A stretch of 64,000 bases of DNA. Origin: Primulina eburnea. Its lineage: Eukaryota; Streptophyta; Magnoliopsida; Lamiales; Gesneriaceae. Positions 23,771 to 35,357 of this stretch are shown in pieces; the stretch's first letter is position 1; each line of letters starts with the position of its first letter. Under the pieces are notes generated by a model. That model had not been told where the DNA came from, did no database searches, and worked only from the letters and a program-made list of their open reading frames with translations. The stretch spans positions 8,626,885 through 8,690,884 of the forward strand of contig NC_133102.1 in assembly GCF_022965805.1 (NCBI RefSeq), given 5' to 3'. Made by a program: the position numbers and the translations under genes.

Positions 23771-24071
23771 TCCACTATTGGATGCAATGATGAAATCCAA
23801 TCTTACGTGTTTTATTTTGACTTTAGTCAGCCAATCAAATTTAACTATTGTGAAATCAAATTGAATTAATTTGAACAATATGTTTAACTCACCTAATATC
23901 TTTTTTTATGACAGTGAACCCGTTATATTTTGATGTGTGTTGATAAATTCTTTGAATAATATAATATCTTATAAATCACATTAATTTGATAAATAGTAAT
24001 AAACAAATTTTGTGTGACTGGCTCATTTTAAAAAATTGACGAGAAAATCGGATTCATGAATACTCACCAAA
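23771..24071. other. Upstream flank of the E2 gene
   Basis: AT-rich DNA between the putative E2 promoter and the truncated 5' LTR of the second Sirevirus. Nothing else is recognisable. Confidence 0.5.
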
Positions 24072-24951
24072 CAATATTTTTTATATCATCTTGAACATGT
24101 GACTATTGTTATCTGTTTTATTTGTAAATGTTTTTATTTAATGTGGTCATTATGTATAATAATACACTTCATTTAATTAAATGACCATTACAAGATTATT
24201 TATTACTCACTATAACAAAGTTTATCCCTAGATACATGTACTCTTAAATGGTAAAAGAGTTGTTTTTATTTGAACGTTGAAAATCAACTATATAAAATTT
24301 ATCAAAGATTTGCAAAATATATATCTCTAACTTTTGAACTATGAATTTATTGTGGATTGTCTTGCAAAAAGGCTTGGAAAAACCAATATATGCTTTAAAA
24401 TCTTATCAGATTCAAAAGATCATTTGTGTTATCTTTATTCACACTTTTTCATTGTTTTAACTACCGTAAAAGTGTTAAACATTTGTAATATGAGGAAAAA
24501 GTCTTTCCCATGATTAAATTTCTTAAAGTGAATGCAATGTAATAATATGACTTTCAGTAGGAAAAAATAATACCTGTTGAAGTGGGTTAGCACAAGTGTG
24601 TACCAAACCAAGTCTTTTAATAATACATTTTGAAAACAAAAGAAGGGGAAACATAGAAATATTTTGTCATTCGAACTTTCAGAAACAAATCTCGTGTCTT
24701 ATTAGATTATATTGCTTTTAGTTTAATTAAAGTGGTGTGCTCATCTCACCCGGCCCACACTACATATCTTCAGTAGATGCATACTTACCGGGTTCAAAAT
24801 TAGGGTTTACTTCTCAAAGTAGTCTGCTGCATTTTCAAATAACAAGACTAACCTCTGATTTCTTAAAACATTTCAGAAGCACGCTTTTCAGAATCAGAAG
24901 AATTTGAAGTGTTTATTCAACCCCCTTCTAAACACTTCACCGATCATAACA
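24072..24951 (+). repeat. Truncated 5' LTR of the second Sirevirus
   Basis: Aligns with 46580-47450 (for example ttgttatctgttt, ataatacacttcatttaat and gtaaaagag blocks). About 230 bp at its 5' side, matching 46352-46580, are missing. It ends cgatcataaca, and the primer-binding site follows. Confidence 0.82.
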
Positions 24952-24952
24952 A

Positions 24953-24966
24953 GTGGTATCAGGGCG
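24953..24966 (+). other. Primer-binding site of the second Sirevirus
   Basis: tggtatcagggc two bases after the LTR end. It matches initiator tRNA-Met except for one base (agggc for agagc). Confidence 0.85.
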
Positions 24967-25158
24967 AAATTTATCTCGTTCTGAAACATCTATTAAAAAA
25001 TATTTATGGCATCCTTCAGCAAGTTATTATGTTCTCAAAAGAAGAATTCGATGATTGAAAAATCAGAATGACAGTTTGAAGGATCATGTGATGGGCACCT
25101 TTGTGATGCTTCAAACACAATATTCTCCAATGAGCTGCAATATCTCGTGTTTTAAGAA

Positions 25159-26438
25159 TGTTGACACCGATTAATTAAATCGAGTTTGGTTACAAACCAA
25201 GCGGAAAATACTCGAAGTAATCCTTCGTTAAGAAACACTGATATATTTGAAAGTCTTTTAACATATGTAAACTGAATAACTGAAAAGCAGAAGATCAGTT
25301 CTGAGATATATCAGTTCAGTTATGGTAAGAACTGAACTCATAACACCTCTAACTGATCAAAGTTTGGAAAACAATAGTTAAACAGTTAATACACAAGATA
25401 TGTTTATGGATGTTCGGAGACTTCAACTTCTCCTATGTCATCCCTTTTACCACCTCGGGTAGGATCCACTAGAAGCCTAGACTGAAGGCAGCACCTTTTA
25501 GCCAACACTTCTTTAACGTCTGTGTGTCAAAGACTACATACACAAGTTTATCGTCTTTCTGCAAGACTGTATTTTGGTTGTGGCGGTGAGTGTGTGTGTG
25601 TGTGTGTGTGTGAACTGAACAAGGAATATACCGGAAAGGTGTTCCCACACACTGAGGGAAATCTAATCTAAACTGATAATACGTTGAAGTGTCCTTCTAG
25701 GATGATTGCTTATTGTAAACTAATATGCAATATGTGTGCCCTTTTTCTTTGTATCTTAACACACTCTTGTATTATTGGTCTTCAGTTATCTTTTATTTAT
25801 ATGCAGGAAACTGATCGTATAATGAGACTCAATAATTGTATATGTTGCAGCTTGAATGTGTTCTTTGAGATTCGTGTCTCGACTTTTCCGACATATATGC
25901 TGGAATTTTGTCTTTAAGCTTTGCTACAACGTCCATTTACTGTACTATTGATAGTACAGATGCTTTACACACAGCTGGATTCCATTGAATAAGCTTGTCG
26001 TGTTCTGCAAACTGATTGATTCCTAACTGATTCACCTAACTGGCCATCTGAACTGATCTCTAGTTGGGCTGATGAAATCAGTTGACTCGTCATTTGAACT
26101 AATTTAACTCTTTCAGTTGAACTGGTCAGCTGGGTTCTTCATCAGTTGAGCACTTCATCAGCTGGTCGGGATTTTGAAGGTCTTCTACTGGACTACCTAT
26201 CAGCTGGATAATCAGTTGAAATGTTCTTTGATACGTCCGTTGGACTGATTCAGTTTGGGAAATCTGTTGGTACTTTCAGTTGGCATTCTTGAAAGATTCA
26301 GTTTGGCTCGTTTAACTGATTAGTTCGAAGTCTGATCAGTTTCAGCTTCCTGCGCACACTTAGGTAAATCATTAGAAACAAAATAACAAGTTTTGTTAAT
26401 CATCAAAATCACGATTGTAAACATGAAATGTTCCAACA
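25159..26438 (-). repeat. LTR-like insertion within the gag remnant
   Basis: The block starts TGTTGACACCG and ends gttccaaca, a TG...CA unit of about 1280 bp. It interrupts gag, whose reading resumes shortly after. On the minus strand its start, tgttggaacatttcatg, resembles a Sirevirus LTR start. Many CAGTTG/CAACTG and ACTGAT motifs cluster at 26035-26345. I found no target duplication, so it may be an old solo LTR or a rearranged piece. Confidence 0.55.
25591..25612. repeat. TG dinucleotide microsatellite
   Basis: Eleven TG units inside the LTR-like block. Confidence 0.95.
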
Positions 26439-27730
26439 CAGTTCACCTTCCAACACAATACGATGACATTTTATAAGCCATCATTTATGGTCTCATTAAA
26501 ATCATGAAAGCCAATCCAGTTGTGGTGGTAACAGATGGTGATTCACAAATACTGGAAAAACACAGAAGCGAGTGGACCAGCGAAGTTAAGAAGAAAGCAA
26601 ACCTTGATGATGTTGCCAAAAATATTATGTATAAAACCCTTGACAAGAACAATTTCAGCAAAATCAAGATATGTTCTTCTGCAAAAGAAATATGAGAGAA
26701 GTAAATATATGTGAAGAAAATAACCCGACAAAGAAAAATAAACTTTTTGTAGTAATGCAGAAGCTTGAGAATGTTAAAATTAAGATTAGAGAATCTTTAA
26801 ATGATTTTGATGAAATATTCGGTAGGGTTATCAACAGTTAGCAGCTCTTGGCAAAGATTATGACAACAAAGAAATTTTTTTCTATGTTATGAGAGCACTA
26901 CCGAGAAAATGAAATGTTAAAATCAAGACAATGAAAGAGTCAAATGATTTGAACAAACTGGAATTACATGACCTGTTTGTAGACTTGAAGGCCTATGAAT
27001 TTGAATTTGAAGTAAGAAGTTGTGAAGAGACTTCATCAAGTAAGCCAACTAAATCTCTTACTGATACTATTGTTGTTCCAAATGTCTCAACAACTGCTGC
27101 TGCTGAAACATTATCTGAAAGGACTTCTGAACAAATCAACAATAATGTTATGTCACTACTTGTCAAGAAATTCTCAAGATTTATGAAAAAAAACCACAAA
27201 ACCTATCAAGATCTCAATCAAAACTTCAAAAAAAAAAAGTCACCATCTGGTGACACGGTCTGTTTCAACTGTGGAAAAACTGATAATTTTACTGAAAATT
27301 TTCCTAAGCCCAAGAAAGATGATTACAAAAAGAAATGACAGAAACACAATGACAAGAAGTCCTGAAAAGATCGCAAAGCAATCATTGTCGAATAAAGCAA
27401 AAGGAAGCGAGTAGATTCTAATTGTGAATACTTTGATTCAGAAAGTGAATCTAGTGACAATGATGCTGAAGAAGTTCAGTGTATCATGACATATACGGAT
27501 TCAACTTCAACTACTGGTGAGTTACTGAAATTTGTGTTTGGATGAAAAGAAAGATTTACTGATCATAAGTTCAATATGATACTTAGAAAGTGAATGTTCA
27601 AGACACTTGACTGGTCAAGCAAATCTACTTTCAATGTAACCAATGGTAGTGGGTCAAGAATCACATTTGTGATAATTTTAATAGTAAAACCGTAGGTAAT
27701 GGTAAGATTATTCACAGAAATGTTTTATTA

Positions 27731-30530
27731 ATGATATACTTTCTAATAGAAAATTTTTATTACGATCTAGTAAGTATTAGTCAACTTTGTGACAATGAAT
27801 ATTCAGTAGATTTCCAGAAGCACACATGCATAGTCAAGGAAACTAATGGTTATACTATTTTACAAGAAAATATAGAGGGAAACACCTACAAAGTTAACTG
27901 GAATATCGGTCAGCCTGATCATCCTACATGTCTGGTGGCATCTCTAAGTAACAAACATTTGCTATGGCATAAACATTTGAAACATTTAACTTTCAAATCT
28001 ATCAACAATCTTAGGAAACAGAGCTTAGTTATAGGATTACCTTATATTAATTTAATTAAGAATCTTGTTTGTTCTGGGTGTCAATTAGGTAAACAAGTTA
28101 GATCAATTTTCAAGAACAAAAGAAGAAATCAACATCAAGATGCTTAGAGCTACTGCATTGGACCTCTTTGGACCTATCTATGCAACGAGTTTAGGGAATA
28201 TGAAGTACACATTAGTTATTGTTGATGGTTTCTCTAGGTTTACTTGGGTTATATTTCGCAGTGGCAAAGATCATACTATTATTCATCTAATCAAGCTCAA
28301 AACGAGTTCAAAATGAAAAATATATGTCAGTCAATAGAATCATAAGCTACCGAAAAACTGAGTTCCGTAACAAATCTCTTGAAATATAATTGAATGTACA
28401 AGGCATACAACATGAATATTCAGTAGCTAGGACTCCTTAGCAAAATACAGTAGCTGAGAGAATAAACAAAACTCTCAAAGAAACAACGAGAACTATGCTT
28501 GCAGATGTAGACATCTCTCAACGTTTCTATCTTATCTAGGCAGAAGCAGTTAATATTACATGTTATACAGAGACAGAACCATGGTCAACAAAAGATATTG
28601 AAAGACTCCATATGAAATATGAAAATGGATTAAGTATAATGTGTCTTATTTCCATATGTTAATTAATGTCAAAAATCATTTATCTATTTTTTTATTCAAA
28701 ATCAGATGTTGTAATTTTTTTTGGATATTCAGAAATTAGTAAAAAATTTAGAATATTTAATAAAAAAAATTCTTAATGTTGAATAATTAATACATGTTGT
28801 TTTTGATGAAATTGTTATTGCTCCAGAAAATTCGAATATTTCTACTTTGAGTAACATATTAGACAAGATTCATCTGCATATAGACAGTGAAGATGAAACG
28901 ACACCAAGAGGAAATGATTCTCAAAATCCAAAACCAGAAGTTCTCGAGAAAGAACTAGTAAATGAAACTCAGAAGATTCCATAACTTGTCCTAGAAGATC
29001 CAAAACCTTCTCATGAAGCTCTAGAACATCATGTTGTCCAATCATATCAAGAAACAATAACTTCATGACCTAGTAATAAATGGAGGAAGACACATCCCCC
29101 TTACCGGTTAATGGTAAGCCATCAGCACCCCTCAGAACCAGAAGACAAATGATAAATGAATATATGCATGATACCTTCATCTCTCAGTGAAACTCTAAGT
29201 GATCCAAGCTGAATTGAAGTAATGTAAAAAGTGCTCAATCAATTCAAAAGAAATGAAGCATGGATTCTGGTATCTAGACCAAATCATGAATCGGTTATTG
29301 GAACTTATTGGGTATTCAGAAACAAGTTAAATGAGGAATTAACTATAGTAAAAAAAAAAAAAGTAAAGCTAGTGGCTCAAAGATTCAGACAAGAAGAATG
29401 TATGTACTATGATGAAACCTTGGCTCCAGTAGCAATACTTGAAGCCATCAGAATATTCTAGCATTTGTAGCATTCAAGAACTTTAAAGTATTTTAAATGG
29501 ATGTGAAGATTGTTTTTCTAAATGTCTACTTCAAGATGAAGTTTATGTAGAACAACCCCCATGTTTTGTATAAAACACTATTTACATTTGTAAAAAAATC
29601 AGTGCACAATCTTAGTAAAAATATATGCTGGTGATATTATTTTTGGGTCAACTAACCACGAACTTTGTGAGAAATTTGTTAACATTCTTTTCAGGATTAC
29701 AAGTTTGACAACTTGAATATGGAATTTCATAAACCCGATGAAGAATACTAAGAGCTACTAAAAAAGTTTTCCATGGAAAAATGCATTGCTGCCCCAACTC
29801 CAATGAGCTCTTCAACTAATCTCGATTAAGACAAAGGAGAAAATTTAGTAGAGGTAACCATGTATTGAGGTCTGAGATCTTTATTATATCTTACTGCTAG
29901 CATACCAAACATAATATTTGTAGTATGCATATGTTCTAGATTTCAACCTAATCCTAAACAATCTCATTATGCAGTTGTTAAACATATATTGAAATATTTA
30001 AAGGGTACTCAGAATGTTGGCTTATGATATCCAAAAGATTCTACATTTAATTATGTGGTTTATTCAGATGCATATTATGCAAGTTTCAATTTGGACATAA
30101 AAATTACTAGTGGTTTCTGTCAATTTCTTTGTGATACTCTGATATCCTGGTTTAGTAAAAAGCAGATTTTAAAAGCCACTTTTACTTCAGAAGCTGATTA
30201 CTTAGTTTCTACTCTCAAAATCTTTGGATTCAACGATAATTAAGAGATTATGATATCATTGCTTTTGAGTCGGGAGATCACTGCTTTTCAGTTGGTTATC
30301 TTTTGTGACAATATTAGTGCACTAGTCATCACTTACAATCACTACTGGACTCTAGAACCAAACATGTTGACATAAGACGTCATTTTATCAGAGACATTTC
30401 AAAAGAAAGACATTCGCTTAGAACATGTGTCTACTCATCAACAAGCAACAAACATTTTTATCAAACCATTATCTGAGGCTAACTTTTGTTATTTCCGAAA
30501 TGCTTTAGGTCTCATTGATTTGTCTTAAAC
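27731..30530 (+). pseudogene. Sirevirus pol pseudogene (integrase, RT, RNase H)
   Basis: 27731-28147 contains the GAG-pre-integrase domain (LLWHKHLKHLTFKSINNLRK) and the zinc-finger part of integrase. 28150-28260 retains the integrase core start (ALDLFGPIYA). 29231-29461 is the RT fingers (SVIGTYWVFRNKLNEE, YYDETLAPVAILEAIRIF). The catalytic box at about 29618 reads YAGD instead of YVDD, and roughly a hundred residues of the palm are missing just before it. 30055-30243 is RNase H (MVYSDAYYASFNLD). Numerous stops and frameshifts; no function. Confidence 0.87.
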
Positions 30531-31023
30531 ATAAATCCAGGGGAAATATTGTTTAGTATGACTAAGATTTTATAAAATCTTGATGTATTAAATAAAGAAT
30601 TTGTTATATTGATAAGATAGTATTTTTTTCTGAAAATGAGTCATTACTGGAATTTTTCTAGTATACTTTTTTTTCAGAAGACCTTACCATATAATATATC
30701 AAATTTATACTTTTCACTGCTTTATCATTAACTGACTCTTGGACAACCTACTATTCTTATTTTTTCAAAACATTTTCTCGCGTTTTTATGCAATTGGTCA
30801 GTCTGTCAGAACGCCTTTCTTAAAATTGTTAAACTAATTGCAAACATACTAACATGTGTCCTTGTGTTTGTAACTTATGGCTGCGTTTTTTTTAAAATCG
30901 CCTTTTCAAATTTTACACATTTTACTTGCATATATTCATCTTCGAGCCTTTTGTTTTCTCTCTGCAATTTTACAATTCTCTGCAAACCTTGCTTTCGATT
31001 GTTCTAACCTTAAAATCGCATAA

Positions 31024-32140
31024 ATGACCGCACATATATTCTGAACGCTTAGCAAATTTACTTTGCCTCTGTCTACACTGTCCAAAATTCAAGGCATTGG
31101 AGAAATATGATCTTTGTTCATATCTGGAAACTCTAGAAATTATTTATAAGGCTGTTCTTCTAGATATAAATGTCAAAGCTTCTTTTTTTTGCTGATGGGA
31201 AGGTTTTCCATTCTCATGAAAACAAGATGTTGGTTATTGATGAAGCCCTGCTCAGTTAAACTTTATCTCTTCCTACATCTAGAATTGTTGATTTCTCAGT
31301 CATCTCTAAGGAAGACATGACTATTCTGCTCTAAATAAATTTTCGGCTTCAAGAGTCTCTATCTTGCTTCAAGAAATTGCTGAAGATGTAATTTCAAGTC
31401 TTGGTAGATATTGTTGCAATGCTATATTGATAAATGCAGGAACTTTGAAAGTCTAACAAAGGAGAAGGTCCAGGTGATGTCTGTAATTCTTACTGGAACT
31501 CAAGTTAACTGGGCCTCTATCATGTTTAAATCACTCTCTGAGATGGTCCATAAGAAGAGTTCAGCTGGTTTTGATGTGCAGATCAACAAACTTCTCAATA
31601 ATGCTGGTTTCGGACTCACTTCTGAAAAACATGGTACTTCAACCACCATGATTGATGCTGATAATGTGGTTGTCTTTCAACCCAAGCCATATGCTCCTGA
31701 ATTTATCGTAGAAAATAAGGAAATCGGGATCCAACAAGAAGCTGTTCAAAAAAAGTAGAGGAGCAAGAAGAAGCTTACCATTGTTGTCAGTAATTCTGAA
31801 CAAACTGGGTCTGGAGATTCCTCTGCTCCCGTTCAACCTCCTCCAAAGCCAAACTCAGAAAAGAAGAAAACAACACAGACTCTCTCCTTTTACTCGATTC
31901 CAAAGTCGACGCTCTAGATGCTAAGCTTATAACCAATCTCAATCTCTTTAAACTTTAGAAAACCAGGTTGGCAACCTTTATGAGCACTTATTTGAATTTA
32001 TTCATTGGGTCAAAGCCAGTGTAGTCGAAAAAGGGGGAAAGATGCCAGGAAAAGAGCAGAAAATGAACCTGCATGAGATCAAGTTGAAAGTGAAGATGAG
32101 TAAATCAATGATGAGGAGTAGACTGAAAATAAACATTTTT
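31024..32140 (+). pseudogene. Broken paralogue of Sirevirus ORF3
   Basis: The start region (atgaccgcacatatattctg) aligns with that of the intact ORF3 at 395. 31411-31758 aligns with residues about 140-250 of the intact copy (shared LTKEKVQVM, TMIDA.NV, RPKP/QPKP). The Ser/Thr-rich middle is largely deleted. The C-terminal part near 31960-32100 keeps the NLYEHLFEFIHWVKAS-like segment and the charged tail. Several stops and frameshifts. The Athila insertion at 32212 lies just beyond the coding end. Confidence 0.8.
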
Positions 32141-32211
32141 AAGATTTTCTTTAATTTGTCTACAATTACTCTGTCCATTGTTATGATCTTGATGTTCTCA
32201 CTTTTGCTTAG

Positions 32212-33559
32212 TGACCTACGATTTCGGTTGGGAATAAATCTAGTAAGCGGACTAGGTCAAGTAATAGTATTTGGAGATGAGTCCAAGTATCGTACCCACA
32301 GAGATCGATGTTTAATTACCAGAATATGAATTATTTTTCCTAATTTAGGCTAAATAAAATTCAAATGATGGGAGATAGATTAGTCAAAACTAAATTAAAC
32401 AATTTAAATAAATTAACTAAAGCAAAAAAAATCCAAATTATTAAGCTAGACGAAAATTCAAATTATTTAAAAACGACTAAGGCGCACAACGGTACCGAGA
32501 CAACTTAAAATCTACGTGTCAAATTTAAATTCAATAAATTAATTATTTAATTCACGACGGAATTCTCAAAATTATTCATTAAACGATTCCTCGAATTAAT
32601 AAACCTAATTAAATCTAACCGTCCAATTATTTCTAACTGAATTTAATTAGATTCAACCGCATTAGTCGTTGTGAAATTCCAGTTTTTCAACCTAAAGTCG
32701 CACACTGAAATCGAATACTATTTCTAGTCAATTTAACCATGTGTTGATTGATGTGTGAAGCAAATATTAATCTATCGCCTTCTGGTTTTAGATTAACCAA
32801 CAAATATTCAATTTAATTGGCCAGATTAAAATAACACGTCATAAACGACATCAATCAATGAATAGAATAAATAATCTAATTGAATTAAACTCAAAACATC
32901 AAAAAATAATATGTCTCGGCCCTATCATGGCCTTAGTCTATAAAAATCTACTCCATAAACTTAAAACAAAAGTCAAATCAGTGTTTAAATTTAATGCAGA
33001 AAACATGATTAAGAAGGAAGGAAAAGGATTCTCTGTGATTTGTAGTATGTGTGAGGAATTCCTCCAACAAAAGTCTTCTGTCTTCCTCTCTTCTTTTCTT
33101 TCTTCCGCGCTGGTGCTACTTCACAGTAGCTTTCTCTTCTGCCCTTTCTCTCCTTCCTTCACTCTTTACGTTACGGCGATGCTTCCTTCTGTACGTTCTG
33201 CCCTTCCGCCTCTCTTTACGCTTCTTTTTTCCTTATCAATGGGCCTCTTCCTCCAAATCTTTTTAAGGCCCATCCCAAATAAAAGGAGGTGTAGATAAGA
33301 TCCTTATCAATATTTACATAGATTTTTCAAGATTTCAATATCATCAAGGAATAAAAATATTTTATTTCATTTCTTTTGATATTTTTTTCTTTGAAGTCTT
33401 GTAAATGCATCTTTTATTCCAAATTTAATCATTTTCCTCTTTTATTCAAATCCACAATTATTAATTCAGTCAAGCACATAATTAGAGATAAAAATATTAG
33501 ATAAGGACAAATATTATTAAATCAAATCCCTAAAATATTTGCAAGATTTGGCCTTATCA
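32212..33559 (-). repeat. 3' LTR (minus orientation) of the Athila element
   Basis: 1348 bp, near-identical to 44923-46275 through most of its length with scattered substitutions. Each LTR contains a spurious ORF (about 32858-33298 and 45697-46014) that I do not consider a gene. Confidence 0.92.
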
Positions 33560-33578
33560 ATCCCCCACACTTGGCCTT
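33560..33578 (-). other. Polypurine tract of the Athila element
   Basis: On the minus strand aagtgtgggggat precedes the 3' LTR start, as expected for the plus-strand primer. Confidence 0.82.
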
Positions 33579-35357
33579 TTTTCGTCCTCGAGCAAATCAA
33601 AAGAATAAAAATATTATGAAGGAATATTCAATGATTCACCAAAACAAATGACACAATCAACACTTTTCAACCTACCAAATTCCGTCACACTCAATCAAAA
33701 GATCACAGTTCGAAAATCGTAAAATTCACTTTCGTTGCAACTTTAAAACTCAAGCATTCACTAGAAAAGATCAAGATAATGAGACGTGTGTAGTATGGAA
33801 GTCAAAACTCATATTCCTCAAAGGTGTTTTAGTTCAAGAAATGCTCATACTTTCTGGAATTTTTTTTTTAAATAAATAAAGAAACTCTCCATAAGCTTAT
33901 CTTTCATATCTTTCTCCACTAAATATTGGAGGAATATGACCCGGTTAATAGGTCTTTTTAAGCTTATAACGTTAAGCCACGGCTCACAGCTACAATAAAA
34001 GTAGGGATATTCAAAATGAGATAAAATAAACAATTATTCCTTCAGCTCATTCCTTCGTCTATTATCTTCCTCCTTATTGAGTTTCATCATCCTCCATCTA
34101 ATTTTTTCATCTTCCTTGTACTTTCTTTTATATATATATATTTCATCAATCATCTTCCCTTTCTTTTTATAATTATATATATATTTTCATCCATCCTTTT
34201 CTCATTCTTCATGATTTTTTGAAACTCCTCCAATTTTTCTCATCAATTATCAGCACATGGTAGTTATTAAAAAATTTAAACCGCTAAAAGAGTTTATTTC
34301 TCTCAAAATTAAGGTAGAGGAATAGTGTATATGCTAAAATTGGGTAGTTGATGTGGGATTTTGAAGAAATACGGATGGGGGCTAACTGTATGTCTTTGAC
34401 ACACTTCATTCGATTTTTTATAGGTTCAAAATGGGATACTAGGGACATAAATGATGCATTTGGTAGGCTCGAAAGGATCAAACGGTCCAAAGATCGCCTA
34501 AATCATTCTTAAGTCATTCTCTTCCGTATTTTCGCCTCGAAAAATAATCAGACAAGTTCAAGATTGTTTCTTTTTTGTTTTTTTTTTCATTTTTTCATGA
34601 GCACACCTCTTGCCAATTCACAATAAATTCATATAAGTATGACCTAAAGTGCATAGATGATGTCTCAAAACATGATACAAAACTAGTTTGTGCTCAAATC
34701 CTTCGGCTACAACTACAGCTCATCTCAATCAATTCTAGGTGTGATTCAATCTATTGAGTGATCAAAAATTTAGAAAATCAATTAGTGTGTCATGTAATCA
34801 CAAGTGTAGTTTCTCAAAGAATAACCAGGAAAATTTTCATGCTCGAGGATTAAACATTGAAGCACATGCTAAGTGTGGTGACGTGAAACAAAACACAAAT
34901 TCCCCCCACACTTTAGATTTACATTGCCCTCAGTGTCATACCATTCAAAAAGAATATAGAATTTGGATGTAGAATAGTAAGAGAACACTTCCCTGGCAGT
35001 GTGTTTTAAGTTTCATGGAGTGGTAGATGGGGATGGTAGAATTCCTCACTGCTGGAAATCTTGTATTTCAACAGTTTAGCCTTTCCAGAGTCTAAGTCAT
35101 CTTACTGCATTCCAATATTCCCTACACACACCAAAATCACAGAGGATCAACCTAATAGACTGAAAGAGTAAAAAAAATAATAATAAAACGAAATGAAATA
35201 AAATAAATCACTGGGTTGCCTCCCAGCAAGAGCTAAATTTCTTGTCTATAGCTAGACAACTCCCTTTATAAATTAGGTTGGATCGTGCAAAGGAGTACTC
35301 GGCTCCTCTTGCTCCACAATTCCTTCATGAAAAATTTTCAATCGATGTCCATTCACC
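33579..35357 (-). other. Athila 3' non-coding region (place of the env-like ORF)
   Basis: About 1.8 kb between integrase and the polypurine tract, AT-rich, with no ORF longer than about 70 residues. In some Athila elements this interval carries an env-like ORF; here none can be recognised. Confidence 0.6.

Larger units (their letters stand above)
25006..27338 (+). pseudogene. Sirevirus gag pseudogene
   Basis: The ATG at 25006 starts a short reading that stops within 25 codons and is then cut by an LTR-like insertion. Downstream, 26504-26695 (KANPVVVVTDG, EWTSEVKKKANLDDVA) and 26931-27338 (ESNDLNKLELHDLF, DLKAYEFEFEVRS) show the Sirevirus gag pattern. A degraded CCHC knuckle (CFNCGKTDNFTENF) has lost its His and last Cys. 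Several stops lie between the pieces. Confidence 0.85.
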
